Origin: Toxorhynchites rutilus septentrionalis
Lineage: Eukaryota; Arthropoda; Insecta; Diptera; Culicidae
Length of the DNA stretch: 64,000 nucleotides
Direction: 5' to 3'
Assembly (NCBI RefSeq): GCF_029784135.1
Contig: NC_073746.1
Span: 6,741,136-6,805,135 of the forward strand
Below are positions 52,821-63,526 of this stretch, one piece after another. Positions within the stretch are counted from its first letter, which is position 1. Every line of letters starts with the position of its first letter. The notes under the pieces were generated by a model, which saw only the letters and a list, made by a program, of their open reading frames with translations, had not been told where the DNA came from and searched no databases. Made by a program: the position numbers and the translations under genes.

Positions 52821-53770
52821 TTTCTAAGGGTTCCTACATGAAATAGACAAGGGTTCCTACGAGGGTTTAACATGAAATAGATTCCAGTAGTATTAGAGAT
52901 GGGCAAATCAGCTCATCATGGTGAGCGACTCAGAGCCGTTCAGCTCATACAAGTGAGCTGATCGTTTGGAACAGCTCTTCAGCTCAGTAAAATTATTCGG
53001 TTGTTTGCACAATTGCGTCAGGAACGTACCTTTGCTTTAGTGATAGTATGCAAACTCCCATACATTCTAATATAGAAAAAACATAAATTTACAAATGCCA
53101 AAATGAAAGCTGAGAGTTGCTACCAGAAGCGGCACACTACAAATTTTGCGTGAAGCCATCACAAATTACTAGAAAACCTCAGGACCTGGCATATCGGAAA
53201 TATTTGGCAATACCATAACATGCAGGATAACACCCTGTAAGTTCCAATCATTTATAATTTACAATTGAAGCAAGATTTTGAATCTGTTGAAGTTTTATAT
53301 TATAATGTTAATTTCATTTTTTTCTCATGTTCTGGCCGTTCTTATGAAGTGATTTATGAATGTTCGTAATGAGAATGGATCAGAAGAAACGTGCATCGTC
53401 GATGTTGTTATTTAAAATTACAATTTAATTGAATCCAAAACCTACTATAATATATTATTTTATATATGTCTTTTCACCCATAATTTTATTTTAAAATCGC
53501 AGTAAAATATAGCTATAAAGGTAGTTCTTTGGGAGGTGACATACGGTGCCTTTCAAATATTATGACTGCTAGAAAAAACAAAAGTCGTTTAAACTTCAAA
53601 ACAATAAGCAGCATGGGGGTTTGCAGAGAAATAATTAACATAATGACGGATTGTTGATATTCAAATTCATGATAAATTATCTGATTTTTCTGCTATATTA
53701 GTACAAAAAGAATTAAATGTTTATAGTAAGATAATCATTTATTTTATTTATTTTCTCTATTCATTTCTGT

Positions 53771-55693
53771 TTACATATTATGGTTAAGAAATAAAATCTG
53801 CGAAATGTGCTCCGATGATAACCTACTCCTCTTCTCTGTTACTATCTGGCCAGCCTTTGAAAACAGTCTTTCACAAGGAACCGAAGTCGCCGGAATGCAT
53901 AGACGTTTTCTTACTAACTCATAAAGCTTTTGATATACTAGCTCTCTGGCTTTCCACCATACAAGTGGATCATCTTTTCTGCCAAGATATGGCTCTGCAA
54001 GATACTTATCTAGCTCTACTATCGCTGCTGATGATGGATCCTGCCTTCCCTGAATCGTCAATACAGTCTCATCGAATTCCTGCCATAAAGATTGAGCGGT
54101 TTCTGTGGTATCATTCATTGGTTCAGCCTGCGTTTCATTTACTTCTACCCTTCTGTTTTGTCGTAATTTCCTTATAACGGATTGATAAGCATGTTGAAAC
54201 TTAGAATCATCCCCGAATGCTTGCTTCTTGAAACGCGGGTCTAACAAAACTGCTTGAGATCTTAATTCACTCTCTTCTATTGAGCCAAATCTTTTTTGTA
54301 GACCTGCTGCAAGTTCGTTTCTTAATATCTTCACGCTTTGTGAGAGAGTAGCTTCTGAAAATGTACCCATTTTCCGCAACATAATGCGGTACAACACACA
54401 TGTTTTGGAAAGAGATACATTTTGTTCTGATGATATCTCAACAGTTACCTCATAGAATGTTCTCAAAACATTTACGCTCTGTTCCACTACTTCCCAATCA
54501 GAACTATCTAGAGAAATTGTTGAGTTCAGCAAAGCCAAGGTAGAAACTATTGGTTCTTTATTGAGTAAAACTCGTTCAAGCATTTCAAAGGACGAATTCC
54601 AACGAGTTGGAACATCTTGCTTGAGCTTCAGTGCTGCTTTATTCAACGTTTTCTGTATGTCGATTAATTTCGATAATGCAGAAGAACTTTTTTTAAAATA
54701 TTGAACAATGATTTTAACCTTTTCAATCACTACTTTGATTGATTTCCCCATGGCATTCTGAACCACTAAATTCAGTGAGTGAGCATAGCAATTGAGGTGT
54801 CGAACATTCAAGAAAGAGGCGGCGGTCTTCATATTTGAAGCGTTATCCGTAACAATAGCTGTTATTTTAAAGTCAATATTGAATGATTTCATAACATACT
54901 TTATCCACGAACCAATATTTTCACCTGTATGTTTTTCCTCAAATTCCGAACATTCAAGCAGATAAGATCTTAAGACCCCACTTCGATCTATGAAATGGGC
55001 CTTCAGATCATAAAAACTTTTATTATTTATGTTGGTCCAACCGTCACTAGTCAAGCTAACCGCTGTAGTATGTTGTAAATCTTCTTTCACTTTTATCAAA
55101 ATCTCATTATAAGAAGCAGGCAACAAGCTGTTTGTTAGTGTCTTCCTGCTCGGTAGGGTATACGTTGGACAAAGCATGTGAATAAATTTTTTAAATTCAA
55201 CATCTTCTACGAGAGAAAACGGATGATATTCTATACATATCATCTTCAACAGCTGCGAGTCTAGAGATCTGCTTTTAAGAATAGATATTGGTCGGTGGAC
55301 GTCAATAAACTTAATCATCGACGAAATCTGAAAAGTCTGTGGCATCGAACCCAGTGAAGCCAAATTACTTCCAGAAGCTTCGCGAACGTCTCTGTCGATG
55401 TCACATGTACCGGAGCTAGCTATATTTCCAGTCTGCTGATGACTATCCGGAAGACTTCCCCTTTCGTCTGCCGCTCTTGCTTCGTTACTACCACAGGCTG
55501 GAGTAATGGTCCCCGTCGCCGTAATTCGCTCAAAGGATACGAAGGGATGCTTTCCTTTTAAGTGCCGTTTCATATTACCGGTCGATCCGTTCGACGTCGA
55601 AATCAAGGAGTGGCAATAGCGACATTTTGCATTACCACCGTCCTTCGTAAAGTGATACCACACATCATTTGTTGTTCTTCCTCTGGTAGACAT
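53771..55693 (-). CDS. hAT transposase with BED zinc finger
   Basis: Cuts and pastes the surrounding element. About 640 uninterrupted residues from the internal Met (MSTRGRTTNDV); the few codons upstream in frame lack an ATG. The BED finger near the start has CRYC and H-x4-H (MKRHLKGKH). The RNase H-like core has LTSDGWTNINN and TAIVTDNASNM for the first two acidic positions and HCYAHSLNLVV-type CxxH downstream (LNCYAHSLNL). The insertion domain follows. The C-terminal hAT dimerisation domain is complete: PLVWWKARE, IPATSVPCERLFSKAGQI and KRSRLSSEHISQILFLNHN. Length and motifs match functional hAT transposases. No stops or frameshifts were seen. Confidence 0.95.
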   Translation of the reverse strand: MSTRGRTTNDVWYHFTKDGGNAKCRYCHSLISTSNGSTGNMKRHLKGKHPFVSFERITATGTITPACGSNEARAADERGSLPDSHQQTGNIASSGTCDIDRDVREASGSNLASLGSMPQTFQISSMIKFIDVHRPISILKSRSLDSQLLKMICIEYHPFSLVEDVEFKKFIHMLCPTYTLPSRKTLTNSLLPASYNEILIKVKEDLQHTTAVSLTSDGWTNINNKSFYDLKAHFIDRSGVLRSYLLECSEFEEKHTGENIGSWIKYVMKSFNIDFKITAIVTDNASNMKTAASFLNVRHLNCYAHSLNLVVQNAMGKSIKVVIEKVKIIVQYFKKSSSALSKLIDIQKTLNKAALKLKQDVPTRWNSSFEMLERVLLNKEPIVSTLALLNSTISLDSSDWEVVEQSVNVLRTFYEVTVEISSEQNVSLSKTCVLYRIMLRKMGTFSEATLSQSVKILRNELAAGLQKRFGSIEESELRSQAVLLDPRFKKQAFGDDSKFQHAYQSVIRKLRQNRRVEVNETQAEPMNDTTETAQSLWQEFDETVLTIQGRQDPSSAAIVELDKYLAEPYLGRKDDPLVWWKARELVYQKLYELVRKRLCIPATSVPCERLFSKAGQIVTEKRSRLSSEHISQILFLNHNM

Positions 55694-56504
55694 GGCGATA
55701 AAATCTGGAAGAAATACCAAAGCTCATTAAAAAAATTACTAATTTCAAATGGAATTTATTCTCACATTCTTTTCCAGAAAAGATTTATAAAAGCAACCAA
55801 CGCAGAATAGTCCAAATATGTATTGGAATACAATACCACAGCGTCTCTCACAAAAATGAAATTTGAATTTGTGTGATGTGTGTGCAAATTTATAACTTGT
55901 TTTTTTTCCCACCTTCTTGTTTCATACTAAAAATATCGTACTCCAGATATACTCCTCCCTTTCAGACTAGAAAAATAAAAATTATTACATAACGCATTTA
56001 TGAATTATAAATAATATCCTCACACTTTTATATATGATAGACGGCACAAGCCGAAAACGTCACTACTCTTGCACCGAAAATATGGCCGCTTATTTGATGC
56101 ATTTGAGAAAAATGTGTCTATCTTTTGATCTAAAAAAAGAAAGAATAATATGAATTTTTAAGAAATGTAGTTACATCTCATGAAGCATTTTACTTGCCTA
56201 TATTTGTTTTCAGCGAATGAAGGATTCTAAAAAAACTTTTTGAATAACCATGTGCAAGAAAAATATGCGAATAATTTCAGGCAATCCGCGATGATAGATG
56301 TACAGTGTTGACATCTGGTGGCGATATCCGCGATGATAACGGTACGGTGTCGACATCTGGATACGACATTAGTTTTTAGGAGATAAACTACTCTCTCTCA
56401 GATTAGTCGGCCCGAAGACAGTTACAAATTGTTGTAATTTGAATGAAAATTACTACTTGGCGTTATTTAATTACTTGAAGCCCGTTGTTCTGACCTTTTT
56501 ACCT

Positions 56505-56625
56505 ATAAATTTTACGATATTCCCTTTTTAATATAAAATTATCTTCAGACATATTTAACCTTTAAATTTTACGATATTCCCTTTATAATATAAAATTATC
56601 TTCAGTCATATTTTTGTATTAAATT
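56505..56625. repeat. Two-unit direct repeat inside the hAT element
   Basis: TTTTACGATATTCCCTTT and AATATAAAATTATCTTCAG occur twice about 60 bp apart. Local duplication. Confidence 0.8.
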
Positions 56626-57457
56626 TATTATCACCTGAAAATAAAGTGTTTTTCATTCACATTGATTACTAATTTGATACGGAGAAGTTAATTCAAAGTG
56701 TGTACAAAGTGTGTGTATTATTATCTTTCACGCTTCATCAACTTCTAAAACGAAGCTCAATGCCACCAACGTAAATTCATTTAATAAAGTAAATTAATCT
56801 CTATCAAATAAGGTCGCATTATCATGATTAAAATGTTAAAAGTTGAATAAAAAAATTACTTCATGACATTTGATTATTCAAAACTCGTAGTATTGATCAT
56901 TACTTAACAATGTTGTATATAAATATCCTTATATTACGTTTAGATTTATCATTATATCAAAAACAATTTTTGCTAAATATTTTTCCACCTCTTGCAAAAA
57001 AGGAGACGCAATTACCGAGTATACATGTTTTATATGGAAATGTTAATTTTCATTCATTACCCTCATTCGCTTATTCCACCTGAGAATCCGTTATCATTTT
57101 TGCTTCACAACAACGTAACACGAAGCACAATCCCGTCACCGTAAATGAATGAAGAGGAACAAACGAAAACAAACTGACGTCATATCACGAGGAGCGGGCG
57201 ACAGATTATTCCTTCCCATCGCACAACTCACACTCTCTGCAGCTCTGCCACTCCATCGCTCAGCTGCTCCTCAGCTCACCAGCTCACCAGCTCAGCAGCT
57301 CAGCAACTCACCAGCTCACCAGCTCATCAGCTCAACAGCTCCGATATGAGCTGAAGAGTTGCGTTTTTTTTATTGCGAGCCGATTCGGATCAGCTCACTG
57401 TGATGAAGCGATTCGGATGAACAGCTCATGAGCGGATGGCACATCTCTAAGTAGTAT

Positions 57458-59010
57458 TGGAATATCACAGTCATTTCATGTATAGAGATTCCAGCATTGA
57501 AAACAAACTTTTGGTGCCTGATAAATTAGAAAACTACGAGTAACGAATATAACGCGAAAAAGACCAAACTGAAACACGAGAGGAGCCCGTAGAATTATTA
57601 GAGTCACTCAACAAGTCGAAAGCAAAAAAAAATATCTTTCGAAAAACAACATCAAAAATGAATCTTAATGAATCGATGAACAAAATACATCGTATAACAT
57701 GCCGATATGTCGTTTCAAGCTACTTTTGCCATAGGCTCCATTGCTTCGTCAGATATCAGTTATGTCTGTTATGGGTTAGTAATACAATAAAATGCCCAAT
57801 TTTACGAAACACCAAAGGTGATATGTTACAATGCAAACATAACTTTAACTCGAATAATATTTGGTTCTCCGCAAACCTCTGTTTTATTAACGTAATCAAC
57901 TTATTCCTAGATTTGTGTGAGTTACGTCTGAGTGAAAAATGGTTATGTACAGAGGAAAAGTTTTTCTTTGAAGGCTCTACTAAGTTTGAACCGTATCGGA
58001 AACCGGTAGAGAATCAGAGCGGTGCTGACCAAAGCATAACTTGAGTATAGAGGCTCAGCGCAAACCGCAAAGCTATTGATTTCGGCTTCGTATTCGTGGG
58101 AGTTATCGTACTGGAATGTGACCAAACCTCATATTAGGCGTGGGTTTCTAGCTGGGGGTGCCCTCCGAGCAGTTTCACCTATTACATTGAGATAATTCAT
58201 AGAAGGTGTCAGCTTACCGCATGCGAACCGAATACGCCACAAAATAGCTTCTCTCACATAACCCACAGTTATTATCGTCTTTCCATCATTTCAAGCATCG
58301 GTTTGCCATTATTTTACCACGCGCGGCACGCAAAATACCTTGGCGGCGAAGGCGAAAAGGATAATTTCTCCCATCGACCAGCTTCTGCATCTCTGCTGCT
58401 GAACTTCTGTTCTGGTGATATATCTGTGTCGCTGCGAATAAACACATCAAGAAGCACCCGGCGGAATCGCTCAGTGCGGGTGCTTACGGTGGGTGATATA
58501 GTCGCCGACATAAATTGAATAATCTAGTTCAAGGCAGCTGAGCTAATTGATTTAGTGGTAGATTGAATAGTGATTGTGGGATTTTTTTACCATCGAGTCG
58601 AAGGATTTCATTCAGCACATCTCTGATGCATTAAATTTTCTCTCATTTTCTATCTATCGAAATAATGTTTAAATCGAAATACGCCTTCAGTTATACAATG
58701 GCAACACACGAATCAAGCAAGCTTTATGCTTCATCTTTAAACAAATCAAGTTTTAGAGCACAAATCTTGGCGAATTTCCAAGTGGGAGTGTGTGTGCATG
58801 ATGACGTAGCGGTTTCGGAGTAATTAAATAAATCAATTATTCAACGCAAGCGAATGACGTCTGAAAACGTACTTTTAAATTTATCAGCTGTATGGCAACT
58901 ATGAGCATGACATCTGTTTGGTGGCGTACTTGTTTTTGTAGTTAACTTTAGGAAGGATTACACACGATCATTCATGATCCGATATTAAATATTGTATGTG
59001 ATGATTCAAT
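57458..59010. other. No recognised gene
   Basis: Frames at 57658-58044 (plus, 128 residues, Cys-rich) and 58303-58518 (plus) are open but match no family I know. The first has an ATG, yet no splice or conserved motif supports it. The remainder is unassigned. Confidence 0.35.
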
Positions 59011-59014
59011 AACA

Positions 59015-59500
59015 GTTCGGCTGAAAAGTTTATAAGGTAACACAGTAAAACTATTTTTTTGCGAGATTCAATTTTATTATTCAACATAATTGCCTTCGAG
59101 GGCGATACAGCGATTATAGCGATCTTGCAACTTGATACCATTTTTATAGTACTCATTCGGTTTTTCCTCAAAATAGGCCTCAGTTTCGGTAATCGGTAAT
59201 CATTTTTTGTCTGCGAGCATTCTCTTCAGGTCTGCGAACAGAAAATAGTCACTGGGGGCCAGATCTGGAGAATACGGTGGATGCGGAAGCAATTCGTAGC
59301 CCAACTCATGCAATTTTGCCACCGGTTTCATTGATTTGTGATTTTTCCATTTTTTTCACAATGACAAAAGTTGCTTCACTCTCAATGTTGTAACTCATGA
59401 ACCAATCGACCGATTGCTGTCAAATTTTGACACGTATCCATTGAATGATAGATTTTAGTAGATTTTTGCAAGTGGCGCCAAGTAGCCAACTATTAGTTGT
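59015..59500 (-). pseudogene. Mariner-like transposase C-terminal remnant
   Basis: On the minus strand the frames read LLPHPPYSPDLAPSDYFLF near 59260, then DLKRMLADKK, and NGIKLQDRYNRCIALEGNYVE near 59110. This is the last catalytic Asp region and C-terminus of a mariner related to the SETMAR/Hsmar lineage. It ends at a GTTCGGCTGAAAAG tip at 59015. Upstream coding sequence is missing. It is a third distinct mariner lineage in the window. Confidence 0.75.
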
Positions 59501-59734
59501 GTTTGAACGGTTTACTGCGTTGTTTTTGAATCAACAAAACGTTCGAAATGTCATATAACAATGGCCAAGATTCATTTGTTCATTCCATTTGTGTTTGAAA
59601 CATTTCTTTTGTTAAAAAATATAGTTTAAAAACAGTTTGCCATCATGCCATTTTGCTAAGGATTATCAAATTAAATAAATTTCCATACTGTAAAGCAACT
59701 TTTTTGTTGCAAACGCATTTAAAAACGCATAAGT

Positions 59735-60426
59735 TAGGATTGGGCGATCTTGGATCGATAATTAGTGCACCCGTGGCCGAGTGGTTAGCGTCTCACATTA
59801 TCATGCCGGGTGTTCGGGTTCGATTCCCGTTCTGGCCGGGGGATTTTTCGTCAAAGAAATTTCCTTCGACTTGCACTATGGTCACGCGTATTCACGAATT
59901 TGCCCCTCGGAATACATTCAAGGCGTGTTATTTGGCTTAAGAAATCTCAACTAAGTATTAACAAATGACGCTAGTTAATGCATACGTTGAGACGGCAAAA
60001 GTTCCACAGGGAACGTTAACGCCATCCAAGAAGAAGAAGAAGAAGAAGGATCGATAATTATAAATCCGATCTTTTCCTCTCTAATTTCCAATTTTTGGAT
60101 CGATTGGTTGTACTTCGAAAAAAATTACGAAAATCGATCTTTTCTTTTCGATCTTTTGTTTTCTTCAATTTGTCTTTCATTGAACATTGATTGTGCTTTA
60201 AATTTTTTTCTGTGACTTTTAATGTTTGAAAAGAAATGTGAAATGTTTATTCCATGTTTAAAGAAAAGACAACACTTATATAGAATAAATAAAAAGAATG
60301 GAAAAAGGCATTCGATTATTCAAAGATTGATTCTCTGGTACCGACTTAATCAGTGAATCGATCCATATGCCATTTAGAAAATCGATTCGTCAAGATCGAT
60401 CTTTTTCTAAAGATCGCCCAATCCTA
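59735..60426. mobile_element. Non-autonomous hAT-like element (MITE) carrying a SINE
   Basis: Left end TAGGATTGGGCGATCT at 59735. The right end at 60426 is the inverse (AGATCGCCCAATCCTA). Flanks GCATAAGT and GCATAAAT are 8 bp long and match at 7 of 8 positions, as expected for a hAT duplication. The interior is AT-rich with many GATCGAT words and has no coding capacity. Confidence 0.75.
59765..60047 (+). mobile_element. tRNA-derived SINE nested in the hAT MITE
   Basis: Begins GTGCACCCGTGGCCGAGTGG (A box), B box GGGTTCGATTCCCG near 59815, body to about 60030, (GAA)n tail. A perfect 13-bp duplication GGATCGATAATTA occupies 59752-59764 and 60048-60060. It is homologous to 28390-28671. The tRNA-like part should not be annotated as a tRNA gene. 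Confidence 0.92.
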
Positions 60427-60734
60427 GCATAAATTACAACCTCAGTGACGTTGTTATTCGACAAATTTATAGATTTTATCGGGAAAAACTAATAATTTCG
60501 TATTTTAATAACTGGTACAAAGTGAATATGTTGAATTCAGTGATGCACTGAACGTGCATCTTAGTGAACCGTTCTTTTGCTCTTTCGTACGGTGGTATCA
60601 ATATTGAAGAACAACATAGGATATTAGATGGATCCCAACATACAGTGATGGGCACTAAAAAAAATCCGCCTCCATCTGAAATCAAAGTGTTCCAATATTG
60701 AAAATTTGTTCAAACTAATTGGTAGATCGGAAGG

Positions 60735-61147
60735 AGCAGATGATCCTAGTGCTATACATTGACGACACCCTAATAGCGAGTCTGACTCTCGATTGCTGGA
60801 AATGTTCTCAGATGCCGATGGGGCAAACAGCAGTGTGCATCAGTGTTCTGTAAGCGGTTGAGTTGGCTGACCCGAAAACAATACACTGTTGCTGTGTCAT
60901 TTATGAAGACCGAGCTGCCGCACTCTGTTTGGCCACTTGCCACGTCATCTGGATGAGAAAATTGCTTGATGATTTGGAGAAACGTTTAGACCAGGCGGTA
61001 CCCGTTTTCGAGGTCAATCAGTCCACTATTCGTATCGTCGAAGACTGGAAGGATTATAGGAGGCTCAAACTTGTGGACAAAAAGTTTCATTTCGCGCGTG
61101 ATCTTGTGCAGCAAGGAGTGATCGATATCTTCTTCAAATACAATCAA
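60735..61147 (+). pseudogene. Ty1/copia pol relic (RT end and RNase H)
   Basis: Plus-strand reading gives MILVLYIDDTLIAS (the copia RT catalytic box as YIDD) near 60740. After a gap and frameshifts come CHVIWMRKLLDDL near 60940, VPVFEVNQSTIRIVED, and KFHFARDLVQQGVIDIFF to about 61140, the copia RNase H C-terminus. The N-terminal RNase H residues are lost. The relic is cut at 61148 by a CTAGCTAACCCGGCGAAC word, a variant of the Helitron terminus. Confidence 0.85.
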
Positions 61148-61548
61148 CTAGCTAACCCGGCGAACTTCGACCCACCCAATTTTTTTCTATATGAATTTTT
61201 TCGAATATTTACGTTTTCTTACTGAGCGAAAGTTCGTTGGTTCAATTGCAGAACTCTCCAATGATTAATCTTTACCATTTCCATTTGGATCTTTTCAATT
61301 TCCATTTACAATAAATTTACTATTCTATCAAAACGTATTTTCAGATTTTCGCTCAATTCGTAATTAATTTGCAACTAACATATTTCTCCGTTACATGGAA
61401 TACATGTTTGATTCATAATTTTTACTTTCCACCTGAAAATTATTTTCGCTTCACATTTTTGGGTCATTTTTCATAATCGAATTACCGGTAATTTCACAAT
61501 CAATAACCGGTAATTTCGGTAATTTTCATTTTCACGTCACAAGTAATA

Positions 61549-62836
61549 TTAGGCTGTCAAAAAAGTCCTGCGGTATTTTTTTTGAATTTTCATTTGTTCA
61601 TAAAATTAGTTACAATCATCTGTTTTAAGACAAATATGCGCCGTTTCGTTCGATGACTTGTTCTCAACGAGATGCCAACTTCATAATACCCCTGTTATAG
61701 AAGCTCGCTTCCTTATTGGCAAAAAACTTGGATAGCCAATTTTCACAGGCCTCTTTTGTGGCTAACTTCTGACTACCTAGCTCGTTCGCCATGGACAAAA
61801 ACAGGTGGTAGTCACTTGGTGCAAGGTCCGGACTATACGGCGGATGCAAAAGAACCTCCCATCCGAGCTCCCGTAGCTTCTGGCGCGTCACCAAAAAAGT
61901 GTGTGGCCTGGCGTTGTCCTGATGGAAGACAATGTGGCCTCTGTTTATCAAAGATGGCCTCTTTTTCATGAGTGCTACCTTCAAGCGGTCCAATTGTTGG
62001 CAGTACAGGTCCGAATTGAGCGTTTGGCCATAGGGAAGCAGCTCATAATAGATTATTCCTTGACAATACCACCAAACACACAGCAGAACCTTCTTGGCCG
62101 TTAATGAGGGCTTGGCCACCGTCTGAGCCGCTTCAGCGGGCTTCGACCACGACCGTTTGCGCTTCACGTTGTCGTAAGTGACCCACTTTTCATCGCCAGT
62201 CACCATCCGCTTCAGAAACGGGTCGATTTTGTTGCGATTCAGCAGCGATTCACATGCGTCGATACGGTCAAAGATGTTTTTTGCGTCAACGTGTGTGGCA
62301 CCCATACATCGAGCTTCTTTGTGAATCCAAGCTTCTTCAAATGGTTAATAACGGTATGATGACTTATCCCCAGCTCTTGGCCGATGCTACGGCTGCTACT
62401 ATGCCGGTCTTTCTCGGCTAATTCAGCGATTTTGTCGCAATTTTCGACGACAGGCGCGACGACAGGAGCGTGGCGCATCTTCGACGACCTCTACATCAGA
62501 ACGAAAACGTTGAAACCATCGTTGTGCGGTGGAAATGGAAACTGTATCGGGTCCATAAACTGCACAAATTTTATTGGCAGCTTGAGATGCATTTTTGCCT
62601 TTGTCATAGTAGTACTGTAAAATATGTCGGATTTTCTCTTTATTTTGCTCCATATTTGCGACACTATAACTCACGAATGACTTAACCAAACAAAACACTG
62701 TCAAGGACTATATTATAGCGCGCAAAAATACCTTTCCAACATGCTATAGTATGACTCGATACAATGAATACAACTAGAACTACGCGCTTACAACGACACC
62801 TCGCGGAAATACCGCAGGACTTTTTTGACAGCCTAA
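61549..62836 (-). mobile_element. Mariner element with perfect TIRs, dead transposase
   Basis: 1288 bp. The ends starting TTAGGCTGTCAAAAAAGTCC are exact inverted repeats for 30 bp. TA duplications lie at 61547-61548 and 62837-62838. It encodes a mariner transposase on the minus strand in three frame segments. Intact ends mean it could still be mobilised by transposase supplied elsewhere (inference). Confidence 0.95.
61625..62652 (-). pseudogene. Mariner transposase, two frameshifts and one nonsense codon
   Basis: Begins MEQNKEKIRHILQYY at 62652. The helix-turn-helix part KNASQAANKICAVYG follows. A frameshift near 62440-62470 passes to CDKIAELAEKDRHSSSRSIG and the second HTH (SHHTVINHLKKLGFTKKLD). 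Another near 62290 passes to the catalytic domain: TGDEKWVTY, FHQDNARPH and HPPYSPDLAPSDYHLF, with 34 residues between the last two Asp (D,D34D). A TGA at 61664-61666 replaces the expected Trp before EQVIERNGAYLS, which ends at the natural TAA 61625-61627. All three catalytic Asp codons survive. Confidence 0.93.
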
Positions 62837-62839
62837 TAT

Positions 62840-63526
62840 TTGCCTTTATGCCGCTTTGGAATATTACTCGTGAATCAATATAGGATTGGAAAAACACCAT
62901 TGGCAGTGTTGCGCCGATTCTACGATCTCCGAGCTTCAGTTCAAAAATCGTTGCTCAATCTGATAACGAAACACGAGATAAGCTTCAGCGATGAAGAACT
63001 GATAGTGATATTGGAATTGGTTGTTGCCCCGCACCAGTTCTGGACCCTGTTGAACTGCTATGCCGGAAGAACTGCACTCTTTATGAAGCTGACGTCGAAT
63101 TGCAATTTAAGTGCGCTACACATACAGCGTCACCGTCACCGTCCCGTCAACTATTCTCTAGAACTTATTTTGCCGACGTCAAGTTGCCGGTATGGGAGAA
63201 TATTTGACATTTCATTCCTTTACGTTTACTTCACGATGACGGGACGGTGTATGTGTAGCGCCCTTCATGCTAGAACAGCGGATCAACCATCAGAAATTCC
63301 GAAGCAGCTGTCTGAAACACTGGTTGAAAGGATTGCAGAAAGACGTTTCGTACATGCTGATTTGTTCATTTTTATGAATAATCATTCTGCTCGTGGTCGT
63401 GACAAAATTAATGATGATTTTGGTGTCTTCTATCAAACGTCACGAACTGAATTTATCAAGCAGGCATTTGAAATTGTTTGTGACTCGATGAAATTTGACG
63501 ATAACGGTATTGATTCAGTAGCTTGA
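62840..63526 (+). other. Unrecognised frame, probably transposon-derived
   Basis: 228 open codons beginning right after the mariner end. The parts outside the small inverted-repeat insertion read LITKHEISFSDEELIVILELV and ETLVERIAERRFVHADLFIFM. These are weakly reminiscent of hAT transposase helical regions, but no diagnostic motif is present. Part of the frame (63113-63261) is encoded by an inserted inverted-repeat element. Confidence 0.3.
63113..63261. repeat. 149-bp inverted-repeat MITE-like element
   Basis: The left arm starts GCGCTACACATACA and continues to CCGTCCCGTCA by 63149. The right arm, ending at 63261, is the inverse (TGACGGGACGG to TGTATGTGTAGCGC). The left arm has ~12 extra bases (a CGTCAC-like duplication). 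No clear target duplication. Confidence 0.75.

Larger units (their letters stand above)
52894..57449 (-). mobile_element. Complete hAT DNA transposon
   Basis: 4556 bp. The left end starts TAGAGATGGGCA and the right end, read inward, starts TAGAGATGTGCC. A perfect 8-bp target duplication AGTAGTAT occupies 52886-52893 and 57450-57457, the hAT hallmark. Subterminal regions at both ends carry dense CAGCTC/GAGCTG words: several in 52905-52990, more than ten in 57250-57430. These are candidate transposase-binding sites. It encodes one uninterrupted transposase on the minus strand. 56325-57130 contains repeat sequence also found at 32100. Confidence 0.92.

Noticed and set aside
57658..58044. 128-residue Cys-rich frame as a secreted protein
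   Set aside because: No signal peptide at the N-terminus and no regular cysteine framework. Reported only as an unassigned region.
59765..59840. tRNA gene
   Set aside because: The A and B boxes are those of a SINE head. It continues into a SINE body with a (GAA)n tail and a 13-bp target duplication. Its homologue at 28590-28671 has the same structure.
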